Assembly (NCBI RefSeq): GCF_041346925.1
Contig: NZ_CP166840.1
Coordinates: forward strand, 992,001 to 1,056,000
Direction: 5' to 3'
From: Agaribacterium sp. ZY112
Lineage (GTDB): Bacteria; Pseudomonadota; Gammaproteobacteria; Pseudomonadales; Cellvibrionaceae
DNA length: 64,000 bases
The notes below the pieces were generated by a model. It did no database searches. It saw nothing but the letters and a program-made list of their open reading frames with translations, and was not told where the DNA came from. A program made the translations under genes and the position numbers. How positions within the stretch are numbered: position 1 is the first letter of the stretch; each line of letters starts with the position of its first letter. This document shows, one piece after another, positions 7,867 to 16,865 of the stretch.

Positions 7867-9048
7867 ATGAAATCATCAGTTTTTTATCGTTCTTTTTTAA
7901 GTGCTGCCGTTGTAGGCACGATCTCCTCTTTTGCTTTTGCAGAGCAAGATGCACAGTTTGGTAGTGCCGAGCAGGTCAATAACCGAATTAATGAAGATAA
8001 TAAAAACACCAAAAGACCCTTTAAAGATCGCATGGCGGACAAGGGTTTATTGTTAGCTGCGGATTATTCGGCGCTTGCGATGGGCTTGGATGAGGCCTTG
8101 GGTGATGCTGACGACAGTGCCAGTGGTGGTATGTTTCGATTTTACGGCTCATGGGCGGCGATAGATAATGGGGCTTTAGTGTGGAAGGCAGAGCATAGAC
8201 ACAGCTATACCGATACCGAACCTCGCTTTTTACCATTTAATGCAGGTGTTCTTGGTTTAGAAGCGCCCGTATTTTCTGATCAAGGAACACGACTAACTAA
8301 CCTGTATTGGAAGCAAAGGTTTAACGACGGACGCTCGACCGTTATTGCTGGTATGTTGGATGTGACTGATTATACCGATGTCTATGCAGTGGCGAGTCCG
8401 TGGACAGGATTTGTAAACTTTGCCTTCAGTACGGGTAATATCACAATGGCCCTGCCTAATGATGCTGCTTTAGGTGTTGCGGGTGCGACCATGTTGGGTG
8501 ACAACTTTTTCATTATTGGTGGGGTGACCGATATGGAGAGTGATCCCACAAAGCCCTTAGATGGTTTTGACTCGTTCTTTAATGATGGACACTATTTCAA
8601 AAGTGTTGATTTAGGCTGGACCAGTTCTCAAGATAATATTTTTGTTGATAACGTACACGTGACGCTTTGGGACGCGGATAAAAGCGAAACGCTTGGTCAA
8701 GCTGCAGACAGCGGTGTCAATTTAAGCGCATCAAAAATGCTTGGCCAATGGCTGCCGTTTGTACGGGCTTCTTGGGCTGATAAAGGCGCGCTTCTTGGTT
8801 TTGATAAAAGTGTGAGTACGGGCTTTTCGTATTACGGTTTAGGTAAAGAAGGCAATAATTTAGGTTTGGCCATTAACTGGGCAGATGCTAAAGCAGATAG
8901 TAAGCAAGTTACGACGGAGCTGTTTTATTTTATGAAGCTGCTTCCTGGGTGGGAGTTAACTCCAGATATCCAATACGTACAAAATCCAGTTAATAGCACC
9001 GAGGACAGTGCCATTATTGCTGGTGTGCGAACCCGCCTAATCTGGTAG
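7867..9048 (+). CDS. OprB-like outer-membrane porin
   Basis: 393 residues with a signal peptide (MKSSVFYRSFLSAAVVGTIS, cleaved near FAFA-EQ), followed by alternating beta-strand sequence rich in aromatic residues and a C-terminal strand ending in Trp (TRLIW), as in outer-membrane barrels. The pattern WAAIDNGALVWKAEHRH...TNLYWKQRF fits the carbohydrate-selective porin OprB superfamily. The ATG at 7867 has AAAGGA upstream; an earlier in-frame codon lacks it. Placed after the dipeptidase-like protein and amidohydrolase, it may admit their substrate, so a sugar substrate should not be assumed. Confidence 0.85.
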   Translation: MKSSVFYRSFLSAAVVGTISSFAFAEQDAQFGSAEQVNNRINEDNKNTKRPFKDRMADKGLLLAADYSALAMGLDEALGDADDSASGGMFRFYGSWAAIDNGALVWKAEHRHSYTDTEPRFLPFNAGVLGLEAPVFSDQGTRLTNLYWKQRFNDGRSTVIAGMLDVTDYTDVYAVASPWTGFVNFAFSTGNITMALPNDAALGVAGATMLGDNFFIIGGVTDMESDPTKPLDGFDSFFNDGHYFKSVDLGWTSSQDNIFVDNVHVTLWDADKSETLGQAADSGVNLSASKMLGQWLPFVRASWADKGALLGFDKSVSTGFSYYGLGKEGNNLGLAINWADAKADSKQVTTELFYFMKLLPGWELTPDIQYVQNPVNSTEDSAIIAGVRTRLIW

Positions 9049-9120
9049 TCGACTACTACTCTCTAGGGGTCAGGGCTTTTCTATGGCATGCTAGGCTTTT
9101 GTCCGTCAGCTTAAACATCC

Positions 9121-9762
9121 ATGAAGCAAGATCAGCCACATGATGGCCTGCCTTTTAGTCAGGCCTGTGAAAACAACAAAAGCCCTATCCTGCGTATTTT
9201 GCGCAGTGCCTTTGCGCCGAGTACTAAGGTATTGGAAATCGGCAGCGGCACGGGTCAGCACGCCGTTTTTTTTGCGCCACAATTACCTCAGCTTACATGG
9301 CAGCCTGCCGATAGAGCCGCGTATCAAGATGGCTTAAAGCTCTGGTTAACGAGCCATGCCAGCCCCAATATTTTGCCGCCGTTAGTGTTTGATGTTGAGG
9401 ACTCGTGTTGGCCGACGGGTTTTGATGCCGTATTTAGTGCAAATACGGCTCATATTATGAGTTGGCCACAAGCTCAGCACATGATTCGCAAAGTGGGTGA
9501 GCTTTTACCCGAAGACGGTATATTTGCTCTTTATGGCCCTTTTAACTATGAAGGCTGTTATAGCAGTGAGAGCAATGCTCGTTTTGATATGTGGTTAAAA
9601 GATCAAGCTCCGCACCAAGGTATTCGAGATCAAGAAGCTGCTGTTACGTGCGCGCAGCAAGTGGCTTTAAGTCTTGTCTGTGACCACCCTATGCCAGCTA
9701 ATAATCGTATGTTGGTGTTCAAAAAGTTGGCTCAACCGGAAGGTAAAACGCTTGTTGATTAA
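9121..9762 (+). CDS. DUF938 family SAM-dependent methyltransferase
   Basis: 213 residues. The DUF938 signature is clear at the N-terminus (FSQACENNKSPILRILR), followed by class I methyltransferase motif I VLEIGSGTGQHAVFFA (about residues 39-54) and an acidic post-I loop. ANTAHIMSWPQ near residue 115 is also typical of the family. The biological substrate of DUF938 proteins is not established to my knowledge. It is cytosolic with no signal peptide. The EamA exporter starts 21 bases after the stop and may share a transcript. Confidence 0.9.
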   Translation: MKQDQPHDGLPFSQACENNKSPILRILRSAFAPSTKVLEIGSGTGQHAVFFAPQLPQLTWQPADRAAYQDGLKLWLTSHASPNILPPLVFDVEDSCWPTGFDAVFSANTAHIMSWPQAQHMIRKVGELLPEDGIFALYGPFNYEGCYSSESNARFDMWLKDQAPHQGIRDQEAAVTCAQQVALSLVCDHPMPANNRMLVFKKLAQPEGKTLVD

Positions 9763-9783
9763 CGTTATAGCAGTTTCCGTTTT

Positions 9784-10638
9784 ATGAAGGCTTCATTAGT
9801 GTTTTTGCTTTGCTTAACCTTAATGGGGTTTGCCGCAAATAGCCTATTAGTACGAGCAGCACTGAAAAGTGAGTTAATCGACCCTGCCAGTTTTACTATT
9901 TGGCGCTTGTGTTCGGGGGCCGTGGTTTTATTTTTGTTGGTGCTTTGGCGGGGTTCGGTAAAACAACTATCTTGCTCAGCAGCCAATTTGGCCTCGGCCT
10001 TAACGCTTCTAGCGTATGCGACCTGTTTTTCTTTTGCTTATATCAACTTGGATGCAGGCTTAGGCGCGTTATTGTTATTTGCTTCTGTACAGCTAGCTAT
10101 GTCTGCGTTTGTCTGGTTTAAAGGGCAGCGCTTTGGTTTGTATGAATACCTTGGTTTTGCTTTGGCCTTGTCGGGTTTAGTGATTTTGAGTAACCCGTTT
10201 TCTTTGCAATTCCCTCTAGTTTCAACGCTGTTGATGATAGGCAGTGGTGTGGCATGGGCTGCGTATAGTTTACTTGGGCAAGGCAGTAAGGATGCGATCA
10301 GTGACAGCGCTCTCGCGTTTATGTTGGCGGGGCCTTTAAGTTTTTTATTGCTGCTTGTTCCTGGGCACGTACTACACAGCTCACAGTGGGGCATTATTCT
10401 AGCCTTAGCTTCGGGCGCGGTGTGTTCGGCTTTAGCTTACGCTCTGTGGTATAGCGTTTTGCCCAAGTTAAAAGCACAAACAGCTGCGGTAGCACAATTA
10501 TCTGTGCCCCTTATTACAGCCGTGGTTGCATTTATACTGTTGGCCGAACCATTGGGTTGGCGTTTTATTATTTCGGCTGTACTCATATTAGGCGGTATTG
10601 CTGCCGTGGCATTGAGCAAAAAAGTAGATAAAAATTAA
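9784..10638 (+). CDS. EamA (DMT) family transporter
   Basis: 284 residues with ten predicted transmembrane segments in two homologous halves, as in drug/metabolite transporters of the EamA family. The conserved PASFTIWRLCSGAVVLFLL pattern near residue 36 and PLITAVVAFILLAEPLGW near residue 235 (the family's Pro and Glu) are visible. It probably exports a small metabolite or amino acid across the inner membrane. It is tightly spaced with the upstream methyltransferase and the downstream FKBP gene (9 bases), suggesting one transcript. Substrate unknown. Confidence 0.9.
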   Translation: MKASLVFLLCLTLMGFAANSLLVRAALKSELIDPASFTIWRLCSGAVVLFLLVLWRGSVKQLSCSAANLASALTLLAYATCFSFAYINLDAGLGALLLFASVQLAMSAFVWFKGQRFGLYEYLGFALALSGLVILSNPFSLQFPLVSTLLMIGSGVAWAAYSLLGQGSKDAISDSALAFMLAGPLSFLLLLVPGHVLHSSQWGIILALASGAVCSALAYALWYSVLPKLKAQTAAVAQLSVPLITAVVAFILLAEPLGWRFIISAVLILGGIAAVALSKKVDKN

Positions 10639-10646
10639 GATTAGCT

Positions 10647-11081
10647 ATGGCTAGAAAACAAATAAAAAAAGCAGGCAAAGGCAGTGCAGGTCAAAATCGT
10701 AAAAATAGCGCGAGCTTTATTGATAAATACCTGCAAAAACCCGGCGTAGAAACGACGGATTCAGGTTTGGCTTATCGTTTTGTTGAGCTGACAGACTCGG
10801 ATCAACGAGCAACAGATTGGGATACGGTAACCATTGAGCAGCGTTTATTACTTGCAGATGGCACGGTTATCTCCGATACCTATCGAGAAGGTCAATCTGA
10901 GGTATTTAAAGTAGAGCAAGCGATTGATGGGTTGCGCGAAGCTCTGCAACTGATGCCTTTGGGCTCGCGCATGGAAGTGGTTGTGCCACCTGAGCTGGCT
11001 TGGGGAAAGCGCGGAAATCGCAGTAAGATTGGGCCTAATGCGGTTTTGTTTTTTGATTTACGGCTGTTGAATATCTCTTAA
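10647..11081 (+). CDS. FKBP-type peptidyl-prolyl isomerase
   Basis: 144 residues. A basic Lys/Gly/Ser-rich N-terminus of about 25 residues precedes an FKBP domain: an 'ETTDSGLAYRFVE' opening strand, LADGTVISDTY (about residue 71) and the C-terminal core VPPELAWGKRG...IGPNAVLFFDLRLL. It lacks a signal peptide, so it is probably cytoplasmic, which is less usual for FkpA-like proteins. Some canonical active-site aromatic residues differ (the VPPELAYG Tyr is Trp here), so activity may be modified. It sits 9 bases after the EamA gene. Confidence 0.85.
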   Translation: MARKQIKKAGKGSAGQNRKNSASFIDKYLQKPGVETTDSGLAYRFVELTDSDQRATDWDTVTIEQRLLLADGTVISDTYREGQSEVFKVEQAIDGLREALQLMPLGSRMEVVVPPELAWGKRGNRSKIGPNAVLFFDLRLLNIS

Positions 11082-11084
11082 AAA

Positions 11085-11104
11085 AGCCGCCGATAAAGGC
11101 GGCT
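11085..11104 (-). terminator. Intrinsic terminator of the beta-propeller gene
   Basis: Perfect stem AGCCGCC / GGCGGCT with a 6-nt loop, and an A-tract on the left (11079-11085), which reads as a T-tract on the minus strand. It therefore terminates the minus-strand lipoprotein gene; on the plus strand there is no T run after it. Confidence 0.8.
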
Positions 11105-11123
11105 GCGTACTTAAGGCTTTAGA

Positions 11124-13145
11124 TTAAAAAGGCCCGTTTACCTGTTCCTCTTCCCATTTTGATGCCCAAATTAACCCCCCACTCAAGAAAAACACACTGT
11201 CTTGGTGGATGACGCTGCGCTGTTTTGATGGATACCAGTCTTGGTTGTCGGCATCGGTGTCGGCAAGGATACTGCCGATCATTGCTAATTCGGCTGCATC
11301 TGCAGAAGCGTGCTTATTTCTTAGCTCAAATTGATAAAGTTTTCCTAGCTGCCTGCGAAACTGATTTGGAGAGTCGGCATCGATAAGCTGTGTGCTATTA
11401 GTGACGGTGGGAATACTTATGCGATCGATGTGTTCACCAGCTAAATAGGTAAAGGCGTGTCGATTGTGGAGCGCTTCCGACCAAGCTCCACTTTCGTTAC
11501 CTAAATATTGTTTTGCTAGGCTGCGGGGCTGGCTGATATCGCTAATATTAAAGAGCTCAAGTTTGAGTTTGTCTTGCTCCTGGCCAAAACCAAGCAATAG
11601 CTGATCATTAACAGGGTGCAGTAATTCATTAAAACCGGGTATCTCCAGTGAGCCTGCAATTAGGGGCTGTTGAGCGTCACTAAGATCAAGTATGTAAAGT
11701 GGGTCGGTGCGTTCAAAGGTGACCAAAAAGGCTCGGTCGTTAAAGAAACGAACACCGTAGAGATCTTCATTTGCTTTGCCAATTTCTTCCGGCTGCTCTT
11801 CATTTGGCAAGGTGCTAATAATATTTAACTCTTGCTCAAGTTCATCTTCACGCAAGATATGCAGGTAGTGATCGATTCGGTCACTGCTATTCTCTTGCCA
11901 TTGGCTGGTTAATAATCGTAGTTCATCGTTGTATTCACTAATGCGGAACTCGTTGTTGCCATGTAGCCAAAGGCTGCCATTGACGGTTGCAGAGCCGCGA
12001 TAATCAAACTCGCTAGTTTGCAGTGAAAATTTATGAATTAAGGTTTGTTGTTCTTGCTCGCTATATTCATTAGCACTTAAATAAAGTGATTTTTCACTGA
12101 CATAAACACCGTTAGCTGGAGCGACAATACAGCGGCTATTTATTTGTTCAGGTGTATCCAGCGCGATGGCACTTAAGCTGGTGATGACAGGATAGCCAGA
12201 TGCTTGATTATTGACGGCGTTTAAGACCATACAATCTTCAGCTGTAAACAAGGTTTGGCGCTGGCCTGCTATTTCGATATTGGGTAAAAGCTGTTCAAGT
12301 CCTAGTAAATCTAAAGCGTCGCTGTTTTTTGATACTTGCTCATCTGTGCTTGGGTATAGAGGGAGTCCATCCAGGTGTGGGCTATAACGGCTAACAATAT
12401 ATAGAGTATTACCAATTCGGCGGCTTTGAACTAAAGCGCCGTCTATTTCTAGTTGCCAGTTTGCACGTTGTTCGTTTTTATTAAACCCCCTAATGATAAA
12501 GCTGCTTTCTTGACTCCAAAATGCGGGTTCAATCCAAGTATCACCATAGCTGTGAAAACTGTATTGGCTAGAGATTGATACAAGCTGCTGTTCAGTTAAA
12601 TAGAGCCCCTCAACAAACTCGCTACTTGGTAGTTCTATTGGCTCTAAGGCCCTGGCCAAGGCATTTTGATGGTCAACTTCTAGAACTCGAACCGCTTCTG
12701 TTTCATTTTGTGATGTTACACAAGACTCACTATCACAACTTGTTTGAGAATTATGCCAAGTTCTATCGGCTTTCAAGATATATAAATGTTCACCATCGTA
12801 TTTAAGTATATCGGCCTCAGCCACAGCATCTTCAAGGCCGTAAGTACGGCTAAATGTTTGGTCGGCTTCTGGTGCGATGTTTTCCGGCATGCTACCTATG
12901 CTGGCTTCAAGTATGTCTGCACCTGCACTTAGTTGATATTCATTGCTGCGATAATGCGCTTTAAGTGAGTGTTCTAGCTCTGCGTCACTTGTTACTTGTT
13001 GTAGATAACTATTCTCGCTGTTGCGCTGCTGATTAGGTTTGTTGCCTGAGTGGCTATCTCCACTATTGCCGCCGCAGCCTATTAGGCTTAATGCCGAGAT
13101 CGCTGTGATTAATGTGTGGTACTTAATTGATGATGTTGGTCGCAT
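11124..13145 (-). CDS. Secreted beta-propeller domain lipoprotein (PF09826-like)
   Basis: About 673 residues. The N-terminus MRPTSSIKYHTLITAISALSLIGC ends in a lipobox (LIGC), followed by an Asn/Ser-rich spacer. The body matches the 'secreted protein with C-terminal beta-propeller' family: repeated blocks such as DILKYDGEHLYIL, LVSISSQYSFHS, GVRFFNDRAFLVTFERTDPLYILDLSD and HPVNDQLLLGFGQEQ. The start at 13145 is preferred because AAGGA lies 9 bases upstream; the ATG at 13151 is too close. Function of the family is not established. It stands alone and is divergent from the MipA operon. Confidence 0.85.
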   Translation of the reverse strand: MRPTSSIKYHTLITAISALSLIGCGGNSGDSHSGNKPNQQRNSENSYLQQVTSDAELEHSLKAHYRSNEYQLSAGADILEASIGSMPENIAPEADQTFSRTYGLEDAVAEADILKYDGEHLYILKADRTWHNSQTSCDSESCVTSQNETEAVRVLEVDHQNALARALEPIELPSSEFVEGLYLTEQQLVSISSQYSFHSYGDTWIEPAFWSQESSFIIRGFNKNEQRANWQLEIDGALVQSRRIGNTLYIVSRYSPHLDGLPLYPSTDEQVSKNSDALDLLGLEQLLPNIEIAGQRQTLFTAEDCMVLNAVNNQASGYPVITSLSAIALDTPEQINSRCIVAPANGVYVSEKSLYLSANEYSEQEQQTLIHKFSLQTSEFDYRGSATVNGSLWLHGNNEFRISEYNDELRLLTSQWQENSSDRIDHYLHILREDELEQELNIISTLPNEEQPEEIGKANEDLYGVRFFNDRAFLVTFERTDPLYILDLSDAQQPLIAGSLEIPGFNELLHPVNDQLLLGFGQEQDKLKLELFNISDISQPRSLAKQYLGNESGAWSEALHNRHAFTYLAGEHIDRISIPTVTNSTQLIDADSPNQFRRQLGKLYQFELRNKHASADAAELAMIGSILADTDADNQDWYPSKQRSVIHQDSVFFLSGGLIWASKWEEEQVNGPF

Positions 13146-13236
13146 ATCCATCGTCCTTATGGTGATTTTGGCCAACAGTGTATTAAGCGATATTTACGGG
13201 GTCTGTTATCTTTTTGAGTGTTTTGTTGCTGTTTTG

Positions 13237-13287
13237 TAGCTACAACGTTGCCATGCACCATTAAATGGTTACAAACTAGCTACAAAA
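13237..13287. promoter_or_regulatory. TACAA-type direct repeats upstream of the MipA operon
   Basis: TAGCTACAA occurs at 13237-13245 and again at 13277-13285. In addition TACAAAC (13270-13276) and TACAAAA (13281-13287) start 11 bp apart, one helical turn, which is the usual half-site spacing for OmpR-family regulators. An OmpR-type regulator is encoded in the operon that follows. Assignment to that regulator is inference. Confidence 0.5.
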
Positions 13288-13328
13288 ATAGGCTGGTTAC
13301 TTGCGGCCGGCTTTTTTATGCTTGTGGC

Positions 13329-14345
13329 ATGAGAAGTAAATTAGCCTTTTTAACCATTGTCCTGTGTCTACTTAGTTTGATGCTAGGTATGGCCGTGACG
13401 ACCTTTGCCGAAGAATCAGAGTCGCAGTGGTATATTGCGCTTGCGCCCGGTATTGGTGAGCGTAGCCAAGCCTTGCTTGGTCAAGAGAATCAGCCCTTAT
13501 ATTTAAATATCGATATTGCTTGGTATGGCAAACGCTTCTTTTTTGATAATACCGATCTTGGTGCATTCTTATTTAGTGGCCAACAGTGGTCTGTGAATGC
13601 TCTAGCCGAACTCAACGATGAGCGAGGCGTATTAAATAACTTAGCTGATGTTGGCATCAGTGTTGGTGGTCTTGGTGGGACACAAGAAATGGCCGGTCAG
13701 GGGCCTGAGCCCCCTCCTATTGGTGGTGATAATAACGATAGTGATGGCGGAGCTGGGTTGGATGAGCCGCTTGCGCCTTCTGATGCCGAAGATCAGCCCG
13801 ACTTTGTTGAGACTCCTGTTGCTAGCCCTACGCCATCTCCGGCCCCTAGCCCTATTTTTAGCCCCTCGCCTACGTCCAGTTATTCTTTACCTGATCGAGA
13901 GCAATCGATATTAGCTGGCGGTGAGTTTTTATTCGAGCTTGGTAGTGATAGCGCTTATCTGGGTGATATGTATCTTGCTGCGTTAACGGATGTTAGTGGG
14001 CGTCACAATGGCCATAAAATGAAGCTTGCTTACAGTTACAGTGTGCTTTGGCAGCGCTGGCATTTACAGCCAGCAATTGAGTGGAATTGGCTCGACGATA
14101 AACTAGCAAATTACTATTTTGGTGTGAGCGAAAATGATAGCCCTAATGCTCAAGCTATTTATGAGCCCGGTGCGTCGATTAACACTGAATATTCTCTATT
14201 GTTGAATTACGCCATTAGCCCTCGTTTGTTTTGGGGGCTTAGTTATCGTTATAAATTGTTGGATACAAGTATTGTTGACAGCCCGATAGTAGAAGACGAT
14301 GCTATCAGCACGTTTTTTACTGGTATTAAATACAAGTTTTACTAA
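13329..14345 (+). CDS. MipA/OmpV family outer-membrane protein with inserted acidic/Ser-Pro loop
   Basis: 338 residues. A signal peptide starts at MRSKLAFLTIVLCLLSL and is cleaved near TTFA-EE. The MipA/OmpV barrel pattern is clear (LNIDIAWYGKRFFFDNTDLGAFLF near residue 58; C-terminus TGIKYKFY ending in an aromatic residue). Residues about 115-190 are an inserted low-complexity loop, rich in Gly/Asp and then in SP/TP repeats, unusual for this barrel. The family is linked to envelope stress and, in some species, antibiotic resistance. It is the first gene of an operon with DUF3019, a regulator and a kinase, ending one base before the next ATG. Confidence 0.85.
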   Translation: MRSKLAFLTIVLCLLSLMLGMAVTTFAEESESQWYIALAPGIGERSQALLGQENQPLYLNIDIAWYGKRFFFDNTDLGAFLFSGQQWSVNALAELNDERGVLNNLADVGISVGGLGGTQEMAGQGPEPPPIGGDNNDSDGGAGLDEPLAPSDAEDQPDFVETPVASPTPSPAPSPIFSPSPTSSYSLPDREQSILAGGEFLFELGSDSAYLGDMYLAALTDVSGRHNGHKMKLAYSYSVLWQRWHLQPAIEWNWLDDKLANYYFGVSENDSPNAQAIYEPGASINTEYSLLLNYAISPRLFWGLSYRYKLLDTSIVDSPIVEDDAISTFFTGIKYKFY

Positions 14346-14756
14346 ATGAAAATGTCAGGCCTGTTATTGGTCCTGTTGTTCTCTCTGTCTTTTACCGTAT
14401 TTGGGGCTGATGATAAGCAAGAGGCAAAATTAGAGCTTTGGGTAAAACCCAAGCTATGTCTGCGCTATAAAGAAAGCAAGCCCTGTTCTTTAGAGTTGCG
14501 CTTGCGCTGGACCGCGCCTAGCGAAGGTAATTACTGCGTCTATTCTGCACAGACAGAGATGGAGCCACTTCAGTGCTGGCATTTAAGCTCGGCAGGTGAA
14601 TATGAAACGGAATTTACAATAGATTCAGATGTTGAGTTTTGGTTAAGTATGAGGGGTTCTGAGATCAAACTAGCAACAGCAGAGCTAGAGCTTGCAACAC
14701 TCTTAGGTGGTGGTAATAAGGCTAGAAATCGCCGACATATTTGGAATTTAATTTAG
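14346..14756 (+). CDS. DUF3019 periplasmic protein
   Basis: 136 residues with a signal peptide (MKMSGLLLVLLFSLSF, cleaved near VFGA-DD). The mature part has four Cys in pairs (CLRYKESKPC, YCVYS...LQCWHL) and Trp-rich beta strands, matching DUF3019 proteins that commonly accompany MipA and a two-component system. The four Cys probably form disulphides in the periplasm. Its start abuts the MipA stop, implying translational coupling. The function is unknown; a sensory or accessory role to the downstream kinase is inferred from conserved neighbourhood. Confidence 0.8.
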   Translation: MKMSGLLLVLLFSLSFTVFGADDKQEAKLELWVKPKLCLRYKESKPCSLELRLRWTAPSEGNYCVYSAQTEMEPLQCWHLSSAGEYETEFTIDSDVEFWLSMRGSEIKLATAELELATLLGGGNKARNRRHIWNLI

Positions 14757-14777
14757 TTTAGGTAATAAGGAATTACG

Positions 14778-15464
14778 GTGAATGCCGCGCGCATTTTATT
14801 AGTTGAAGATGATGAAAAATTAGCGGCCTTAACGGCTAATTTCCTCTGCCAAAATGGTTATTTGTTAGATTGCGCGGCGAGCTGCGAAGAAGCTTTAGAG
14901 CTTGTTAAAGAGAAACCGGATCTTATTCTTCTTGATTTGGGGCTACCTGATGGGGATGGCATCACACTGTGTGCTCAACTTCGTGAGTACCATCATGGCC
15001 CCATACTCATGCTGACAGCTCGCGATAGTACTCTTGATCAGGTTGTTGGTTTGGATGCTGGAGCTGATGATTTCCTTTCAAAACCGATTGAGCCAATGGT
15101 ACTGCTCGCTCGTATTCGCGCTTTTTTACGGCAGCGTTTACGCGCAGAGGCGCAGACCTTTATTGAGTTTAAGTCCTTAAAGCTGTCTTCTAGCTCCCAG
15201 CAAGTTTGGCTGAACGGTGAAGAGGTTAGGCTTAGCTCAATGGAATTTTTATTGTTGGAGTTATTGGTAAAACAGGCCGGTCATGTAGTCAGTCGGGAAG
15301 CTCTCTGCCGTCATGCTCGAGGTGTTGAATATGACGGTTTGGATCGAACCGTTGATATACGTATCTCTCGAATGAGGAAAAAACTCGGTGATCAAAAAGC
15401 TCAAAGCGAGCGCATACGTAGCGTGAGGGGGCAGGGGTATTTATTGGTCCCTGACGCTTGGTGA
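14778..15464 (+). CDS. OmpR-family response regulator
   Basis: 228 residues. The receiver domain (residues 1-120) has LLVEDDEKLA, phosphoacceptor Asp in LILLDLGLPDGDG (about residue 53) and the FLSKPIEP Lys; the C-terminal winged helix ends VRGQGYLLVPDAW. The GTG at 14778 lies after AAGGAATTAC. The stop overlaps the kinase start by four bases (GTGA), a sign of coupled translation. The 11-bp-spaced TACAA repeats upstream of the MipA gene are candidate autoregulatory sites. Confidence 0.95.
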   Translation: MNAARILLVEDDEKLAALTANFLCQNGYLLDCAASCEEALELVKEKPDLILLDLGLPDGDGITLCAQLREYHHGPILMLTARDSTLDQVVGLDAGADDFLSKPIEPMVLLARIRAFLRQRLRAEAQTFIEFKSLKLSSSSQQVWLNGEEVRLSSMEFLLLELLVKQAGHVVSREALCRHARGVEYDGLDRTVDIRISRMRKKLGDQKAQSERIRSVRGQGYLLVPDAW

Positions 15465-16702
15465 TCTCAATAGCTAAGCATTTTAAAAGCTGGCGCAGTG
15501 TGGCGCTTTTGTTATGTGTTTTGCTGTTCACCGTGTTTTTGAGTGACTTACTTTGGTTAAGCCTTTACCCCAAAGATAAAGAGCAAGATGCATGGATTAG
15601 CTTAAGTTTCGAGCTTATTGAGCAAGAGCTAAAGTCTAATCAAGCTTCTGATTTTGAAGCCTTATCCCTGCCCTATGATATTCAGATAAATTCATTAGCT
15701 GAGGTGCATTTTGAAGAGCCCCAGCAGTTAAGTAGCCATTCAATTCAGCTAATTGAATTAAATGGTCAAAATTTTTATATAAAGAACTACTTAGATTTAA
15801 ACAAACAAGTGCTTGTGGGTCCTTTACCTAAGCAGAGTTCGTGGCAAGCCGTCTTTAGCATATTGTTTTATGTGTTGCTGGCGCTCATCCTATGGTGGTG
15901 GCTGCAACCTATTCTTACTGGTTTAGAGCGTTTACGCCTAGCAATGATGAGTTTTGCTCGTGATTGTGATCAAAAACTTGAATTACCGGCATCAAGAGAA
16001 CCAATTGCCAGTATGCAACACAGTTTTGAACAGATGGCGGAGCAAATTTCTTGGCTGATTCGTTCACAGCAAGAGCTGACTCGAGGTTTGAGTCATGAGT
16101 TACGCACTCCGCTTGCTCGTGCAAAATTTGTCTTAGCTGAACTTAATCAAGCCAATGCCCAGGCCAAACCTTTGTATGACTCTCTCGCGGAGGACTTGCA
16201 GGAAATTGAGTTATTAACCTCTGCGATGCTTGATTATAGTCGTATAGGTGCGGCAACAAAGTTGGATAGGAACGAGTTGCGGCTTATTGATCTACTGGAA
16301 CAAGTTCGCGATCAGTGCAGTTGGCGAGCATCAGCAAAGATCAGTGTTCAGTGTGATCCGGAATTATTCGCAAGCATGGATGCTTTATTGATAAAGCTAG
16401 CACTCTCAAACCTAGTATTTAATGCCGCTCGTTTTGCTCAAGCAAGTATTGTAATTGAGGCTGAGCTAAAGGCTGGTCAGTTATGTATATCAGTCTGTGA
16501 TGACGGCCCTGGTCTTAGTGATATCGAGAAGCAGCAGTTGGTTTTACCGTTTGCTCGTAAAGCTGGACAGCAAGATATGGGCTTTGGTTTGGGCCTACCT
16601 ACGGTATTACGTATTGTACAGTTACATGGCGGCACTATGACCTTGTACGACTCCTCTATAGGTGGGTTGAATGTGCAGTTGTGCTTGCCTAAAGAGATCT
16701 AG
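15461..16702 (+). CDS. Sensor histidine kinase, partner of the MipA-operon regulator
   Basis: About 413 residues. Two transmembrane helices (about residues 15-35 and 128-148) flank a periplasmic sensor of roughly 90 residues. Then come a HAMP-like segment, the H-box RGLSHELRTPLARAKF with the phospho-His, and an ATPase domain (NLVFNAARFA, DDGPGLS, GFGLGLPTV). The start is read as GTG at 15461, overlapping the regulator stop. The compact periplasmic domain has no recognisable ligand-binding family. It probably senses an envelope signal and controls the MipA-DUF3019 genes; this is inferred from operon structure. Confidence 0.92.
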   Translation: MISIAKHFKSWRSVALLLCVLLFTVFLSDLLWLSLYPKDKEQDAWISLSFELIEQELKSNQASDFEALSLPYDIQINSLAEVHFEEPQQLSSHSIQLIELNGQNFYIKNYLDLNKQVLVGPLPKQSSWQAVFSILFYVLLALILWWWLQPILTGLERLRLAMMSFARDCDQKLELPASREPIASMQHSFEQMAEQISWLIRSQQELTRGLSHELRTPLARAKFVLAELNQANAQAKPLYDSLAEDLQEIELLTSAMLDYSRIGAATKLDRNELRLIDLLEQVRDQCSWRASAKISVQCDPELFASMDALLIKLALSNLVFNAARFAQASIVIEAELKAGQLCISVCDDGPGLSDIEKQQLVLPFARKAGQQDMGFGLGLPTVLRIVQLHGGTMTLYDSSIGGLNVQLCLPKEI

Positions 16703-16865
16703 ATCTCCCATCATTTATTTTGATGGCTTCGAAGCAAACCCCGCTAAAGCTCTAATAGGGCGGGAAACAGCGGCGTATTTCTTCATGTCTTCCCTGCTCC
16801 TAGTCGATTTATAGCGCATATAGATGATGTTTTGTACAACTAAAGTATCAAAAACCTTGATAGCA

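Noticed and set aside
9121..11081. Methyltransferase, exporter and FKBP as a functional pathway.
   Set aside because: Close spacing suggests a shared transcript, but the families are generic and nothing links their substrates.
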